A model generated the notes under the pieces. That model worked only from the letters and a program-made list of their open reading frames with translations. It was not told the origin of the DNA and searched no databases. This document shows, piece after piece, positions 52,830 through 61,147 of a stretch of 64,000 nt of DNA. Origin of the DNA: Nocardiopsis sp. TSRI0078 (lineage in GTDB: Bacteria; Actinomycetota; Actinomycetes; Streptosporangiales; Streptosporangiaceae). The stretch's first letter is position 1. Every line of letters begins with the position of its first letter. The translations under genes and the position numbers were made by a program. The stretch spans positions 310,001 through 374,000 of the forward strand of contig NZ_LWLB01000034.1 in assembly GCF_001905145.1 (NCBI RefSeq), written 5' to 3'.

Positions 52830-54518
52830 TCAGTCGCTCAGCGCCGTGTCGATGGCCGCCATGAGGCTGCCCTCGGCGTCGTCGCCGTCGATGGACCAGA
52901 TCATGACGCCGCCGAGCCCCTGGGCCTGCGCCCAGTCGGTCTTCTGGGTCATGGAGACCTCGTCGTCGTAGTTCCAGAGGGTCTCGCCGTCGTAGATCCA
53001 GGCGGTACCGGCCTCGTCGTTGCGGAGGAGCTCGAACCCGCCGGAGGCGGCCTTCTCCTTCAGCACCTTCCAGTCCTCGGTGCCCGCCGCGTAGGTGCCC
53101 TGCGCGGGGCCCGTCGCGGCCTGGAAGAGGCCGTCGCCCTCGGGGCCGGGCTCCACGCCCGTCCACCCCTGTCCGTAGAAGGGGACGCCCAGGACGAGCT
53201 TGCCGGGGTCCACGCCCCGGTCCAGGTAGGCCTGGAGGATGAGCTCGGTGGAGATCACCGGCTCCGGGTCGCGTGCGTCGACGACCAGGTTGGACTGGTG
53301 GTTGGTCGTGCCCTCCCACGTGCCGTGGTAGTCGTAGCCCTGCACCGTGACGAAGTCGAAGTTGGGCATGAGCCGGTCCAGGTCGTACCCGGCGTCCAGG
53401 CGCCACCCGCCGGCGGGCATGAACGCGGTCAGCTCGTAGTGGCGGTCGGTCTCCTCGCCGAGCTCGTCCATCTGGTCGCGGAACTCCTGCACCAGGGCGG
53501 TGTAGTTCTCCTTGTCCTCGGGGCGGACCGTGTTGTGCGGGTTGCCGCCGGAACCGGGCCACTCCCAGTCCAGGTCGATGCCGTCGAAGACGCCGTAGGC
53601 GGCGCCCTCACCGCCCGCACCGTCGATCTCGGGCAGGTCGCCGCGCAGGTACAGGTCGATGCAGGAGGAGACCATGCGCTCGCGGGACTCGGCGGTCAGC
53701 GCGGCGTCGGAGAAGTGCTCGGACCAGTTCCAGCCGCCCAGGGAGACGCTGACGACCAGCTCGGGGTACATCTCCTTGAGTTCGCGCAGCTGGTTGAAGT
53801 TGCCGCGCAGGTCCTGGTGCGGGTCGTCGGCGACGCCGTCCACGCTCTCCGCGGCGGGGACGGTGTGCCCGTAGTCGGCGAGGGCGTCGCCCTGGCCGGG
53901 CTCGTTGCTCATGAAGCACTCGCCGTCGGCGCTGACGTTGCCGAAGGCGTACTGGATGTGCGTGAGCTTCTCGGCGCTGCCGCTGTCCACCAGGTCCCGG
54001 ACGTGGTAGTCGCGCTCCTTGGCGCTCCACTGGGTGTAGTAGGCGACGCTGAGGCTGTCGTGGGAGGGGCCCTCACCGCCTCCGGCGCAGGAGGAGCCGT
54101 TGACCAGGCAGTCCACCGGCTCGGTGGCGCCGCCGGAGTGCAGGCCGTTGAAGCCGAAGGAGTAGCTGCCGCCGGCGGGGATGTCGGCGCCCCAGTGCGG
54201 CGGGGTGATCGTGTAGCCCTCGGGGGTGCCCGCGAGCGTGGCGTTCCACAGGTGGTGGATGCTGCTGCCGTCGGGGAGCGCGAACTCGACGGTCCAGTCC
54301 CCGACGGGGGAGTCCGAGGTGTTGTGGACGGTGATCTCGCCGGTGTAGCCGGTGTTCCACCGGGCCGACTCCGTGTAGGCGGCCGTGAGGCCGGAGGCGG
54401 CGGTCGCCTGGACGGGGGCCTCCTCGGCGGCGGCCGGGGGCGTGGCCAGCGCCAGCGGGGCGAGCAGCACGGTGGCCGCGGCGGCCGCGAGGCGGGTTCT
54501 GAAACGCGGTGCTCTCAC
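52830..54518 (-). CDS. Secreted chitinase 2: CBM2 - GH18
   Basis: 562 aa. Signal peptide (RTRLAAAAATVLLAPLALA, cut near 31), CBM2 (about 45-135, WNTGYTGEITVHN), short Gly/Ser linker, GH18 (about 152-562) with DGIDLDWE at 312-319 (Glu319 donor). Same architecture as chitinase 1 but without FN3. GTG 54518, AGGAG 10 bases upstream; an ATG directly beside the ribosome site is less likely. Large identical DNA stretches with gene 1 show recent duplication or conversion. Confidence 0.93.
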   Translation of the reverse strand: MRAPRFRTRLAAAAATVLLAPLALATPPAAAEEAPVQATAASGLTAAYTESARWNTGYTGEITVHNTSDSPVGDWTVEFALPDGSSIHHLWNATLAGTPEGYTITPPHWGADIPAGGSYSFGFNGLHSGGATEPVDCLVNGSSCAGGGEGPSHDSLSVAYYTQWSAKERDYHVRDLVDSGSAEKLTHIQYAFGNVSADGECFMSNEPGQGDALADYGHTVPAAESVDGVADDPHQDLRGNFNQLRELKEMYPELVVSVSLGGWNWSEHFSDAALTAESRERMVSSCIDLYLRGDLPEIDGAGGEGAAYGVFDGIDLDWEWPGSGGNPHNTVRPEDKENYTALVQEFRDQMDELGEETDRHYELTAFMPAGGWRLDAGYDLDRLMPNFDFVTVQGYDYHGTWEGTTNHQSNLVVDARDPEPVISTELILQAYLDRGVDPGKLVLGVPFYGQGWTGVEPGPEGDGLFQAATGPAQGTYAAGTEDWKVLKEKAASGGFELLRNDEAGTAWIYDGETLWNYDDEVSMTQKTDWAQAQGLGGVMIWSIDGDDAEGSLMAAIDTALSD

Positions 54519-55072
54519 GTCGGGGCATCTCCTGGTGCGTGAGCGGGGGTCGGGGGGATGTGTCGGTCGCCGCGCCGTGGGCGGGTGGGACGGTCTGCGG
54601 TCGGACGACCGCGCAAAGCGGCGGTCCGCGGCCGGGTCGGCGCCCTCCTGGGGAGGTGTTCCACGGGCCGGGTGAGGACGGGCGGTCACTCCTGTGCTTC
54701 TGACGTGGGGGGATAAATTTTTAGGAAACTTAACTAATAATTCCGGGTGCCGTCAACGCCTGCGCCGGAACTTTCGGGGATCCCCTCGGTCGGTGCGCGG
54801 ACTTTCCGGGAGTTCCCCGGTGCCGGATCCGGATTTTCCGAGTTGGCGGGGTGGACCGGATTCCGCTGTCGGCATCTGTCCCCTTGTGGCCACGGAAAAG
54901 TCTTGCCTTCTTTCCGGTCGGCTGTTAAGGAGGTCGTCCTCGCCCGCGTGCCCGCCGCCCCGCCCCCTCGAGGGGTGCCCGGCGCGTCGCGCCTGCTTGA
55001 CGGGCGCGCCGTGCTTGTCCCGGGATGCCGGATTCGGCGAGGGCTGTGCCGACCCCTGGCTAGAGTGGCGGC
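54519..55072. other. 554-bp gap: chitinase 2 and marR promoters, AT-rich island
   Basis: No gene. 54712-54745 is strikingly AT-rich and holds TTAGGAAACTTAACTAA (54721-54737), an imperfect palindrome (TTAG...CTAA) likely to be the regulatory region of chitinase 2 (about 205 bp upstream of its start). 54885-54935 (GGAAAAGTCTTGCCTTCTTTCC) is also AT-richer. On the other side TAGAGT (55061-55066) serves marR. Confidence 0.5.
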
Positions 55073-55606
55073 GTGGGTAATCCGTTGAATCTTCCGTTCG
55101 ACCCGATCGAGCGCGCACACGAGAACTGGACGCGCAGATGGGGGGCCTCGCCCGCGATGGCCGCGGTCACCTCGGTCATGCGCGCGCAGCAGATCCTGAT
55201 CGGGGAGCTGGACGGAGCCCTCAAGCCGTTCGGCCTGACCTTCGCCCGCTACGAGGCGCTCGTGCTGCTCACCTTCAGCGGCTCGGGTTCCCTGCCCCTG
55301 GGCAAGATCGGTGAGCGCCTCATGGTGCACCCGACCAGCGTCACCAACACCATCGACCGGCTGGAGGGGCAGGGCTTCGTGCGCCGCCTCCCCAACCCCA
55401 GCGACGGTCGCGGCGTGCTGGCCGAGATCACCGACTCCGGGCGCCGGGTCACCGAGGAGGCGACACAGGCGCTGCTGTCCATGGACTTCGGCCTGGCCTG
55501 CTACTCCGACGAGGAGCTGTGGCGCATGCACGAGATGTTCACCCGGCTCAGGGTGGACTTCGGGGACTTCCCCGAACCCGTCTCGGGAGCCGCCGAGGGC
55601 CGCTGA
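55073..55606 (+). CDS. MarR-family transcriptional regulator
   Basis: 177 aa. Winged-helix MarR fold (about 30-155): GLTFARYEALVLLTFSGSGSLPLGKIGERLMVHPTSVTNTIDRLEGQGFVRRLPNPSDGRG is helix-turn-helix plus wing, with Asp-x-Arg at the wing tip. GTG 55073 is 6 bases after TAGAGT, so leaderless. It lies 74 bp before the mutase gene, same strand, whose promoter has a palindrome; it is the obvious candidate regulator. Confidence 0.92.
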   Translation: MGNPLNLPFDPIERAHENWTRRWGASPAMAAVTSVMRAQQILIGELDGALKPFGLTFARYEALVLLTFSGSGSLPLGKIGERLMVHPTSVTNTIDRLEGQGFVRRLPNPSDGRGVLAEITDSGRRVTEEATQALLSMDFGLACYSDEELWRMHEMFTRLRVDFGDFPEPVSGAAEGR

Positions 55607-55655
55607 CCCGCCCGTCGCGCCCCGAGGCGCCACGGGCGCCCTCGCTGTACATCAT

Positions 55656-55675
55656 TACTTGGACGTCCTACTATC
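55656..55675. promoter_or_regulatory. Palindrome over the icmA promoter (candidate MarR operator)
   Basis: Centre GGACGTCC (55661-55668) perfect, with flanks TACTT/TACTA giving further partial symmetry. It overlaps the -10-like TACTAT (55669-55674), which stands 6 bases before the icmA ATG. A dimer bound here would block transcription. Confidence 0.6.
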
Positions 55676-55680
55676 TCGGT

Positions 55681-57411
55681 ATGGCGAACACCACGAACGA
55701 CCCCACCAACGGCGGCGGGGCCGGGGAGATCGAGGCCGGTCGAGAGCGCTGGCAGCGCCGCTACGACTCCGCGCGCACACGCGACGCCGACTTCACGACC
55801 CTGTCCGGACGCACCCTGGAGCCCGTCTACGGGCCCCGGCCCGGTGCCGAGGTCCCCGGTTTCGAGCGCATCGGCTGGCCGGGGGAGTACCCCTACACGC
55901 GCGGCCTCTACGCCACCGGCTACCGCGGCCGGGCGTGGACCATCCGCCAGTTCGCGGGGTTCGGCAACGCGCGGCAGACCAACGAGCGCTACAAGATGAT
56001 CCTGGCCTCGGGCGGGGGCGGGCTCTCGGTCGCCTTCGACATGCCCACCCTCATGGGGCACGACTCCGACTCCCCCCACGCGCTGGGCGAGGTGGGCCAC
56101 TGCGGCGTGGCGATCGACTCCGTGGCCGACATGGACCTGCTCTTCGACGGGATCCCGCTCGGCGAGACCACCACCTCCATGACCATCAGCGGTCCGGCCG
56201 TCCCCGCCTTCTGCATGTACCTGGTGGCGGCCGAGCGCCAGGGGGTGGACATCCGGACCCTCAACGGCACGCTCCAGACCGACATCTTCAAGGAGTACAT
56301 CGCCCAGAAGGAGTGGCTGTACCCGCCCGAGCCGCAGCTGCGGCTGATCGGCGACCTCATGGAGTACTGCGCGGAGAACATCCCCGCGTACAAGCCCCTG
56401 TCGGTGTCCGGCTACCACATCCGCGAGGCCGGCGCCACGGCCGCCCAGGAGCTCGCCTACACCCTCGCCGACGGCTTCGGCTACGTCGAGCTGGGCCTGT
56501 CCCGGGGACTGGACGTCGACAGGTTCGCGCCCGGCCTGTCCTTCTTCTTCGACGCGCACATCGACTTCTTCGAGGAGATCGCCAAGTTCCGCGCGGCCCG
56601 GCGCATCTGGGCGCGCTGGCTGAGGGACGTCTACGGCGCCAAGACGGAGAGGGCCCAGTGGCTGCGGTTCCACACCCAGACCGCCGGGGTCTCCCTCACC
56701 GCGCAGCAGCCCTACAACAACGTGGTGCGCACCGCCGTGGAGGCCCTCGCGGCCGTCCTCGGCGGCACGAACTCGCTGCACACCAACGCCCTGGACGAGA
56801 CCCTGGCCCTGCCCACCGAGCAGTCCGCCGAGATCGCCCTGCGCACCCAGCAGGTCCTCATGGAGGAGACCGGGGTGGTCAACGTCGCCGACCCGCTCGG
56901 CGGCTCCTGGTACCTGGAGTCGCTCACCGACGAGCTGGAGGCCGACGCGGAGCGGATCTTCGCCCAGATCATGCGCATGGGCGGGGGAGAGGGGGCCGAG
57001 CACGAGATCGGCCCCATGACCTCCGGCATCCTCGCCGGCATCGAGAACGGCTACTTCAGCTCCGAGATCGCCGAGTCCGCCTTCCAATACCAGCAGGCGC
57101 TGGAGAAGGGCGACAAGAAGATCGTGGGCGTCAACTGCCACACCAACACCGTCTCCGGCGAGCTCGACATCCTCAAGATCAGCCACGAGGTCGAGCATGA
57201 GCAGAAGCGGGTGCTCGGCGAGCGCCGCTCCCAGCGCGACGGTGCCGCCGTGGACCGCGCCCTGGCCGCCCTGCTGGAGGGCGTGCGCGCGAACGACCGC
57301 AACCTGATCCCGCTGATCATGGACGCGGCCCGCGCCGAGGCCACGCTCGGCGAGATCTGCGCGGCCATGGGGGAGGAGTTCGGGACCTACACCGAGGACC
57401 CGAGGTTCTGA
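55681..57411 (+). CDS. icmA: Isobutyryl-CoA mutase large subunit (IcmA-like), no B12 domain
   Basis: 576 aa. Adenosylcobalamin-dependent radical mutase, TIM-barrel substrate domain only. Two residues mark specificity: Phe91 (in TIRQFAGFG) and Gln209 (in YIAQKEW) equal Phe80/Gln198 of known IcmA, both with the same offset of 11; methylmalonyl-CoA mutase has Tyr and Arg there. The C-terminal B12-binding domain (DxHxxG) is missing, so a separate small subunit (IcmB) is needed, not found in this window. Converts n-butyryl-CoA and isobutyryl-CoA. ATG 55681, leaderless-like. Preceded by marR. Confidence 0.9.
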   Translation: MANTTNDPTNGGGAGEIEAGRERWQRRYDSARTRDADFTTLSGRTLEPVYGPRPGAEVPGFERIGWPGEYPYTRGLYATGYRGRAWTIRQFAGFGNARQTNERYKMILASGGGGLSVAFDMPTLMGHDSDSPHALGEVGHCGVAIDSVADMDLLFDGIPLGETTTSMTISGPAVPAFCMYLVAAERQGVDIRTLNGTLQTDIFKEYIAQKEWLYPPEPQLRLIGDLMEYCAENIPAYKPLSVSGYHIREAGATAAQELAYTLADGFGYVELGLSRGLDVDRFAPGLSFFFDAHIDFFEEIAKFRAARRIWARWLRDVYGAKTERAQWLRFHTQTAGVSLTAQQPYNNVVRTAVEALAAVLGGTNSLHTNALDETLALPTEQSAEIALRTQQVLMEETGVVNVADPLGGSWYLESLTDELEADAERIFAQIMRMGGGEGAEHEIGPMTSGILAGIENGYFSSEIAESAFQYQQALEKGDKKIVGVNCHTNTVSGELDILKISHEVEHEQKRVLGERRSQRDGAAVDRALAALLEGVRANDRNLIPLIMDAARAEATLGEICAAMGEEFGTYTEDPRF

Positions 57412-57434
57412 CCGTCCCGAGGCCGTGACCCGGG

Positions 57435-57473
57435 GGCGGGGCCCCGCCGGAAGTCCTCCGGCGGGGCCCCGCC
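57435..57473 (+). terminator. Terminator after icmA
   Basis: Perfect 17-bp stem (57435-57451 with 57457-57473), loop AGTCC, 24 bp after the icmA stop; also 9 bp beyond the end of the convergent DUF397 gene, so it serves both. Confidence 0.85.
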
Positions 57474-57481
57474 CTGTCAGC

Positions 57482-57655
57482 TCAGACGGCGTCCGCGTGG
57501 GTGGTCAGGGTCACCCACTGGACAAGGGGGAAGGACAGACAGCCCGAATCGGGGTGGACGGAGTCGCGTACTTCCGTCCAGGTCTCGTGCTCCCGTACCT
57601 CGACGCACTGTCCACCCGTGCTGCTGTAGCTGGACTTGTGCCATTCACCGGTCAC
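57482..57655 (-). CDS. DUF397 domain protein
   Basis: 57 aa, short but typical: EWHKSSYSSTGGQCVEVRE, then VRDSVHPDSGCLSFP and the end QWVTLTTHADAV, the DUF397 pattern. GTG 57655 overlaps the stop of the XRE gene (GTGA), so it is translationally coupled. DUF397 proteins almost always pair with DUF5753/Scr1 XRE regulators, in a toxin-antitoxin-like or developmental switch (as BldB/WhiJ relatives in Streptomyces). The function is not known. Confidence 0.88.
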   Translation of the reverse strand: MTGEWHKSSYSSTGGQCVEVREHETWTEVRDSVHPDSGCLSFPLVQWVTLTTHADAV

Positions 57656-58428
57656 GCGCTCAACCCCTTGAGGACCTGCACTGACTGATCCGGGGGAAGC
57701 GCACTGCCGAGGGCGCGTTTCACCAGCTCAGACAGCCGGTCGAATCCGATTCCTTCGTCGTAGAGGACGTTACCGGAAACGTGGTCGCTGGAGGCGACGC
57801 GCGACCCGTCCACGAGTCGGCACAGGAGCAGCGGGGAGGTGATCCCGATCAGGGCCGAGCCCTCCGGCACGAGGTGGAGGCGGACCTTCCCGCCTCCGGC
57901 CAGTGAGACCAGGTGCGAGGCCTGTTCGCGCCGTACGTCGTCGGAGACACAGATGAGCGCGCTGTGGGGGAACACCGCGACCACCTCGGGGTCGTTCCGC
58001 TTGCGCAGGCGCTCGTAGCGGGCGCAGCGCATGGAGACGAGGTGGTCGATCTCGGCCGGAGGGGCGAGCGGCTGCCCGTGCTCGAAGACGATCCGCGCGT
58101 AGCCGGGGGACTGCAGGAGCCCCGGGACCAGGACGGGGGAGAGGAACTCGATGTGGACCGCCTCCTCCTTCAACCGCCAGAGGTCGCGCATCCACGGCGG
58201 GAGCGCGGAGCCGACGGTCTGCGTCTCCCATACCTTCAGGAGCCGGCCGGACGCCTGAAGGACTTCGTCCAGCTTTTCCACATGATCCCGTTTTGGGGTG
58301 TTCTCGCCGGATTCCCATCTGCACAGGGACGAGGAGGACGTGCCGAGCCGGGCCGCTAACTGCCTCTGTGTGAGGCCTCGGAGCTCACGCCACTTCGTGA
58401 TCTGGGAGGGGAAGGGGGATTGCACCAT
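57652..58428 (-). CDS. XRE-family regulator with DUF5753 (Scr1-like) domain
   Basis: 258 aa. N-terminal helix-turn-helix (residues 8-60, WRELRGLTQRQLAARLGTSSSSLCRWESGENTP), DUF5753 domain (about 85-250) with EFLSPVLVPGLLQSPGYARIV. Partner of the overlapping DUF397 gene. ATG 58428; TACGAT on the minus strand stands 7 bases before it, so leaderless. GAAT-TGC-ATTC (58448-58458) upstream may be an autoregulatory site. WhiJ-like pairs affect development in Streptomyces. Confidence 0.9.
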   Translation of the reverse strand: MVQSPFPSQITKWRELRGLTQRQLAARLGTSSSSLCRWESGENTPKRDHVEKLDEVLQASGRLLKVWETQTVGSALPPWMRDLWRLKEEAVHIEFLSPVLVPGLLQSPGYARIVFEHGQPLAPPAEIDHLVSMRCARYERLRKRNDPEVVAVFPHSALICVSDDVRREQASHLVSLAGGGKVRLHLVPEGSALIGITSPLLLCRLVDGSRVASSDHVSGNVLYDEGIGFDRLSELVKRALGSALPPDQSVQVLKGLSA

Positions 58429-58956
58429 GTCCCAGATCGTAGCGACAGAATTGCATTCGGTACCACGCCTTTGAGGATACGCCGCAGAAGCTCGCGGGAC
58501 ACGGAATGCGGCTTGCAGACTCTGGTGGTGAAGGACGGGGCCGTGGTGCTCCGTGATGCTTCACTGTGCTCCGATCGAACCTTGTACGGGGTGATGGGCG
58601 GCGTCCGCCGACGGAGCACACCGTTCCTCCGCGGACCCCTCGCTCCTTCGGTGACTGCTCTGACAGCGTGCGTGCGGCTGTGGGGCGGCCCGACCGGTAC
58701 GGACACCGCGGGCGACCGCGGAGCACACCCGCCTGTGCTCGCGTCCGCCGGTGAGCGCGGCGCTGCCGCACCGGGCGGGACACGGACCACTCCGGACCCG
58801 CCGGAGTGAGAGCTCCCCTTCCCGGGGAGGAGCCTCAGGAGGGGCTGAGGCGAGGAAGGGGAAGGGCAGGGGCCCGGAAACGGGGGTCGGGCCCCTGCCC
58901 GCGGACAGGTGTGGAACACGGTCCGCTCCCGGTCCCGTATACGGCAGGATGGAAGC
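58429..58956. other. 528-bp gap between the XRE gene and the thioredoxin-like gene
   Basis: No convincing gene; open frames here have no recognisable family. Contains the XRE promoter at one end and the CAGGAT hexamer (58945-58950) for the thioredoxin-like gene at the other. A 13-bp hairpin (GGGCAGGGGCCCG 58864-58876 with 58888-58900) lies between. GTGCTCCG/GAGCAC words recur at 58548, 58567 and 58613. Confidence 0.5.
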
Positions 58957-59916
58957 ATGCAGCCTTCGGACTTTTCACCGAACAGTGCCGTTGACCTCGG
59001 CGCGCGCAAGGCGGCCATGGAACGCGAGGCCAAACAGCGTGCGGCGGAGTCGGCGGGTCGATCCAATCCCTATGCCGTCAACGTCGACGAGTCCAACTTC
59101 CAGGCCCAGGTCCTGGAGCGGTCCATGGCCTCCCCGGTCGTGCTGGCCGTCCTCGCCGGCTGGTCGGAGCAGTCCGAGCAGTTCGAGAACGCCCTGGACA
59201 AGCTCTCGGCGGCCTCCGGCGGCAACTGGTTCCTGGCCAAGGTCGACAGCGAGGCCAGCCCCCAGCTGGTCCAGGCCCTGCGGGTGCCCACGACCCCGAT
59301 GATCGTCGTGGTCGTCCAGGGGCAGCTCCTGCCCGGCCCGGCGGGCCCGGCCACGGAGGAGCAGCTCACCGGCTGGCTCGTCGAGGCGTTCGCCGCGCTC
59401 AAGGAGCAGGGCGCGCTGCCCCAGGGCCACCCCGGCACCATCACCGGTGAGCCCGGTGCGGGGGAGGCCGGGGGCGAGCCCGGCCGTTCCGAGGAGCCCC
59501 AGGCCCGTCCCGTGGACGTCGAGGCCCAGGAGGCCCTGAACCAGGGCGACTTCGCGACGGCCGAGGCGGCCTACGCCAAGGCGGTGGAAGCCGACCCCGG
59601 CGACACCGAGTCCAGGAGCAAGCTCGCCCAGGTCCGCCTCGTCGGCCGCCTCCAGAACGTGGACGCGGACGCCGCCCGGCAGGCCGCCGCCGACCGGCCC
59701 GAGGACGTCGACGCCCAGATCACCGTCGCCGACGTCGACATGTACGGCGGCAGGTTCGAGGACGCCTTCGACCGCCTCATCGACACGGTCAGGCGCACCG
59801 GTGACGAGGACCGGAACCGGGCGCGCACCCACCTGCTGGGACTTTTCGAGCTGCTGCCCCCGAACGACCCCAGGATCGGCGCCGCACGGCGCAAGCTCAC
59901 CTCCGCGCTGTTCTGA
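58957..59916 (+). CDS. Thioredoxin-fold protein with TPR domain (CnoX/YbbN-like), no CXXC
   Basis: 319 aa. A thioredoxin domain (about 42-150: VVLAVLAGWSEQSEQFENAL, FLAKVDSEASPQLVQALRVPTTPMIVVV) whose WCxxC is replaced by WSEQS (69-73), then a disordered Glu/Gly/Pro linker (about 160-195) and TPR-like helices (about 196-319, ALNQGDFATAEAAYAKAVEADPG). Such proteins act as holdase co-chaperones, not redox enzymes. ATG 58957, 6 bases after CAGGAT. Equivalent is widespread in actinobacteria near pyruvate kinase/central metabolism genes. Confidence 0.88.
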   Translation: MQPSDFSPNSAVDLGARKAAMEREAKQRAAESAGRSNPYAVNVDESNFQAQVLERSMASPVVLAVLAGWSEQSEQFENALDKLSAASGGNWFLAKVDSEASPQLVQALRVPTTPMIVVVVQGQLLPGPAGPATEEQLTGWLVEAFAALKEQGALPQGHPGTITGEPGAGEAGGEPGRSEEPQARPVDVEAQEALNQGDFATAEAAYAKAVEADPGDTESRSKLAQVRLVGRLQNVDADAARQAAADRPEDVDAQITVADVDMYGGRFEDAFDRLIDTVRRTGDEDRNRARTHLLGLFELLPPNDPRIGAARRKLTSALF

Positions 59917-60105
59917 CCGGGTGACCGGGAGGTCCGGGAGGGGGCGGGGGCGCCCGCGCGGGAGGACCGGCGGAGCGCTCCCGCGGCCCTCACGGCCGCG
60001 CAGGGCCGCGGGGCCGGCCCCGCGCGGGGTAGTCCGCGGCCCGCGCGGGTACAACACGGCCATGAGACGGGCCGACGGCCCGCGCGGCGACCCGGCAGGT
60101 ACCCC

Positions 60106-60870
60106 ATGGCGACCGACGACACCCCCGACAGGCACGGCGGACCCGTGGTCACGGTCTCGGCCGCCTACGGCGCGGGCGGCGGCGTCGTGGGGCCGGCCGT
60201 CGCCGCACGGCTCGGCGTCCCCTTCCTCGACCGCGCGATCCCCAGCGCGGTGGCCGCCCAGATCGGCTGCTCCCTGGACGAGGTGCTCCAGCGCGACGAC
60301 CGCGCGCCCGGAGGCTTCGAGCGCCTGCTCTCCAGCGCGGCCCGCCTGCCCACCGTCACCCTCGGCAGCGTGGACACCGCCTTCATCGGCGCGACCAACG
60401 ACGAGGGCCGCCTCCTCCACGACCACGAGTTCGTGGAGCAGACCGAGCGGGTCGTCGGCGAGGTCGCCCACAGCGGCGGGGTCGTCCTCGGCCGCGCCGG
60501 GGCCGTCGTCCTGGCGGACCACCCCACCGCCCTGCACGTGCGGCTGGACGGCGACCGCCACGCGCGCCTGCGTCGCGCGCGGGCGCTGTGGGAGGCCGGC
60601 GGACGGGCCGGGGAAGGCGGTCACGGGGAGGGGGAGGAGGAGCCCACCCCGCGCCTGCTCGACGACAACGACCGCGCCCGGGCCGCCTACGTGCGGCGCT
60701 TCTACCGGACCGATCCCGCCGACCCGCGCCACTACCACCTGGTCCTGGACGCGCTGTCGCTGTCGCTGGACGCCTGCGTGGACCTCGTCGTGCGAGCCGC
60801 GGGCGACCGCCTCGCCCCTCCGGGGGCCGACCCGGGTGTCTCCCTCGGCGATACCCCAGATCCGACATAA
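60106..60870 (+). CDS. Cytidylate kinase-like family protein
   Basis: 254 aa. Resembles the cytidylate-kinase-like family (PF13189): VVTVSAAYGAGGGVVGPAVAARLGVPFLDRAIP at the start (replacing a standard P-loop), a middle with SGGVVLGRAGAVVLADHP, HVRLDGDR and RRARALWEAG, then YVRRFYRTDPADPRHYHLVLDALSLSLD. Lacks the classic GxxGxGK, so nucleotide kinase activity is uncertain. ATG 60106. Alone in its transcript as far as seen. Confidence 0.8.
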   Translation: MATDDTPDRHGGPVVTVSAAYGAGGGVVGPAVAARLGVPFLDRAIPSAVAAQIGCSLDEVLQRDDRAPGGFERLLSSAARLPTVTLGSVDTAFIGATNDEGRLLHDHEFVEQTERVVGEVAHSGGVVLGRAGAVVLADHPTALHVRLDGDRHARLRRARALWEAGGRAGEGGHGEGEEEPTPRLLDDNDRARAAYVRRFYRTDPADPRHYHLVLDALSLSLDACVDLVVRAAGDRLAPPGADPGVSLGDTPDPT

Positions 60871-60899
60871 ATTGTGCGATTTTTTACCATCGCGGCAAT
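60871..60899. promoter_or_regulatory. Imperfect inverted repeat upstream of the malic enzyme gene
   Basis: ATTGTGCGAT (60871-60880) and ATCGCGGCAAT (60889-60899) with a T-rich centre, in the 277-bp gap. It may be an operator or the terminator of the previous gene; TAGGGT (60937-60942) downstream could be a -10, giving a ~200-base leader. Confidence 0.4.
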
Positions 60900-61147
60900 T
60901 GTCACCTTGTGCTGACGGTGGGCGCTTGACTCGGGTAGGGTGAGGCGACTCGGTTACGGGCCCGACCCGTCCCCCGCCCGCGGACCGGGTCCCACGCGCC
61001 GGTGGCCGGCAGTACCGCGCGCACCGGACACGCGACACCCCAACGCTCGCGCGCCCGACAACACCATGCCCGGCGACCGCCTCACCGGTGGGACCGCCCG
61101 CGTGCCCCACGGACGCACAACACCCAGCCAGAGCCAAGGAGCAACAC

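Noticed and set aside
55681..57411. Annotation as methylmalonyl-CoA mutase
   Set aside because: The specificity residues are Phe/Gln (isobutyryl type) and the B12 domain is missing.
58420..58809. 130-codon open frame in the gap before the thioredoxin-like gene
   Set aside because: Low-complexity Arg/Thr/Pro translation, overlaps the XRE promoter on the other strand, no ribosome site.
58864..58900. Hairpin taken as the terminator of a missed gene
   Set aside because: No gene ends nearby on either strand, so only the structure is noted in the gap description.
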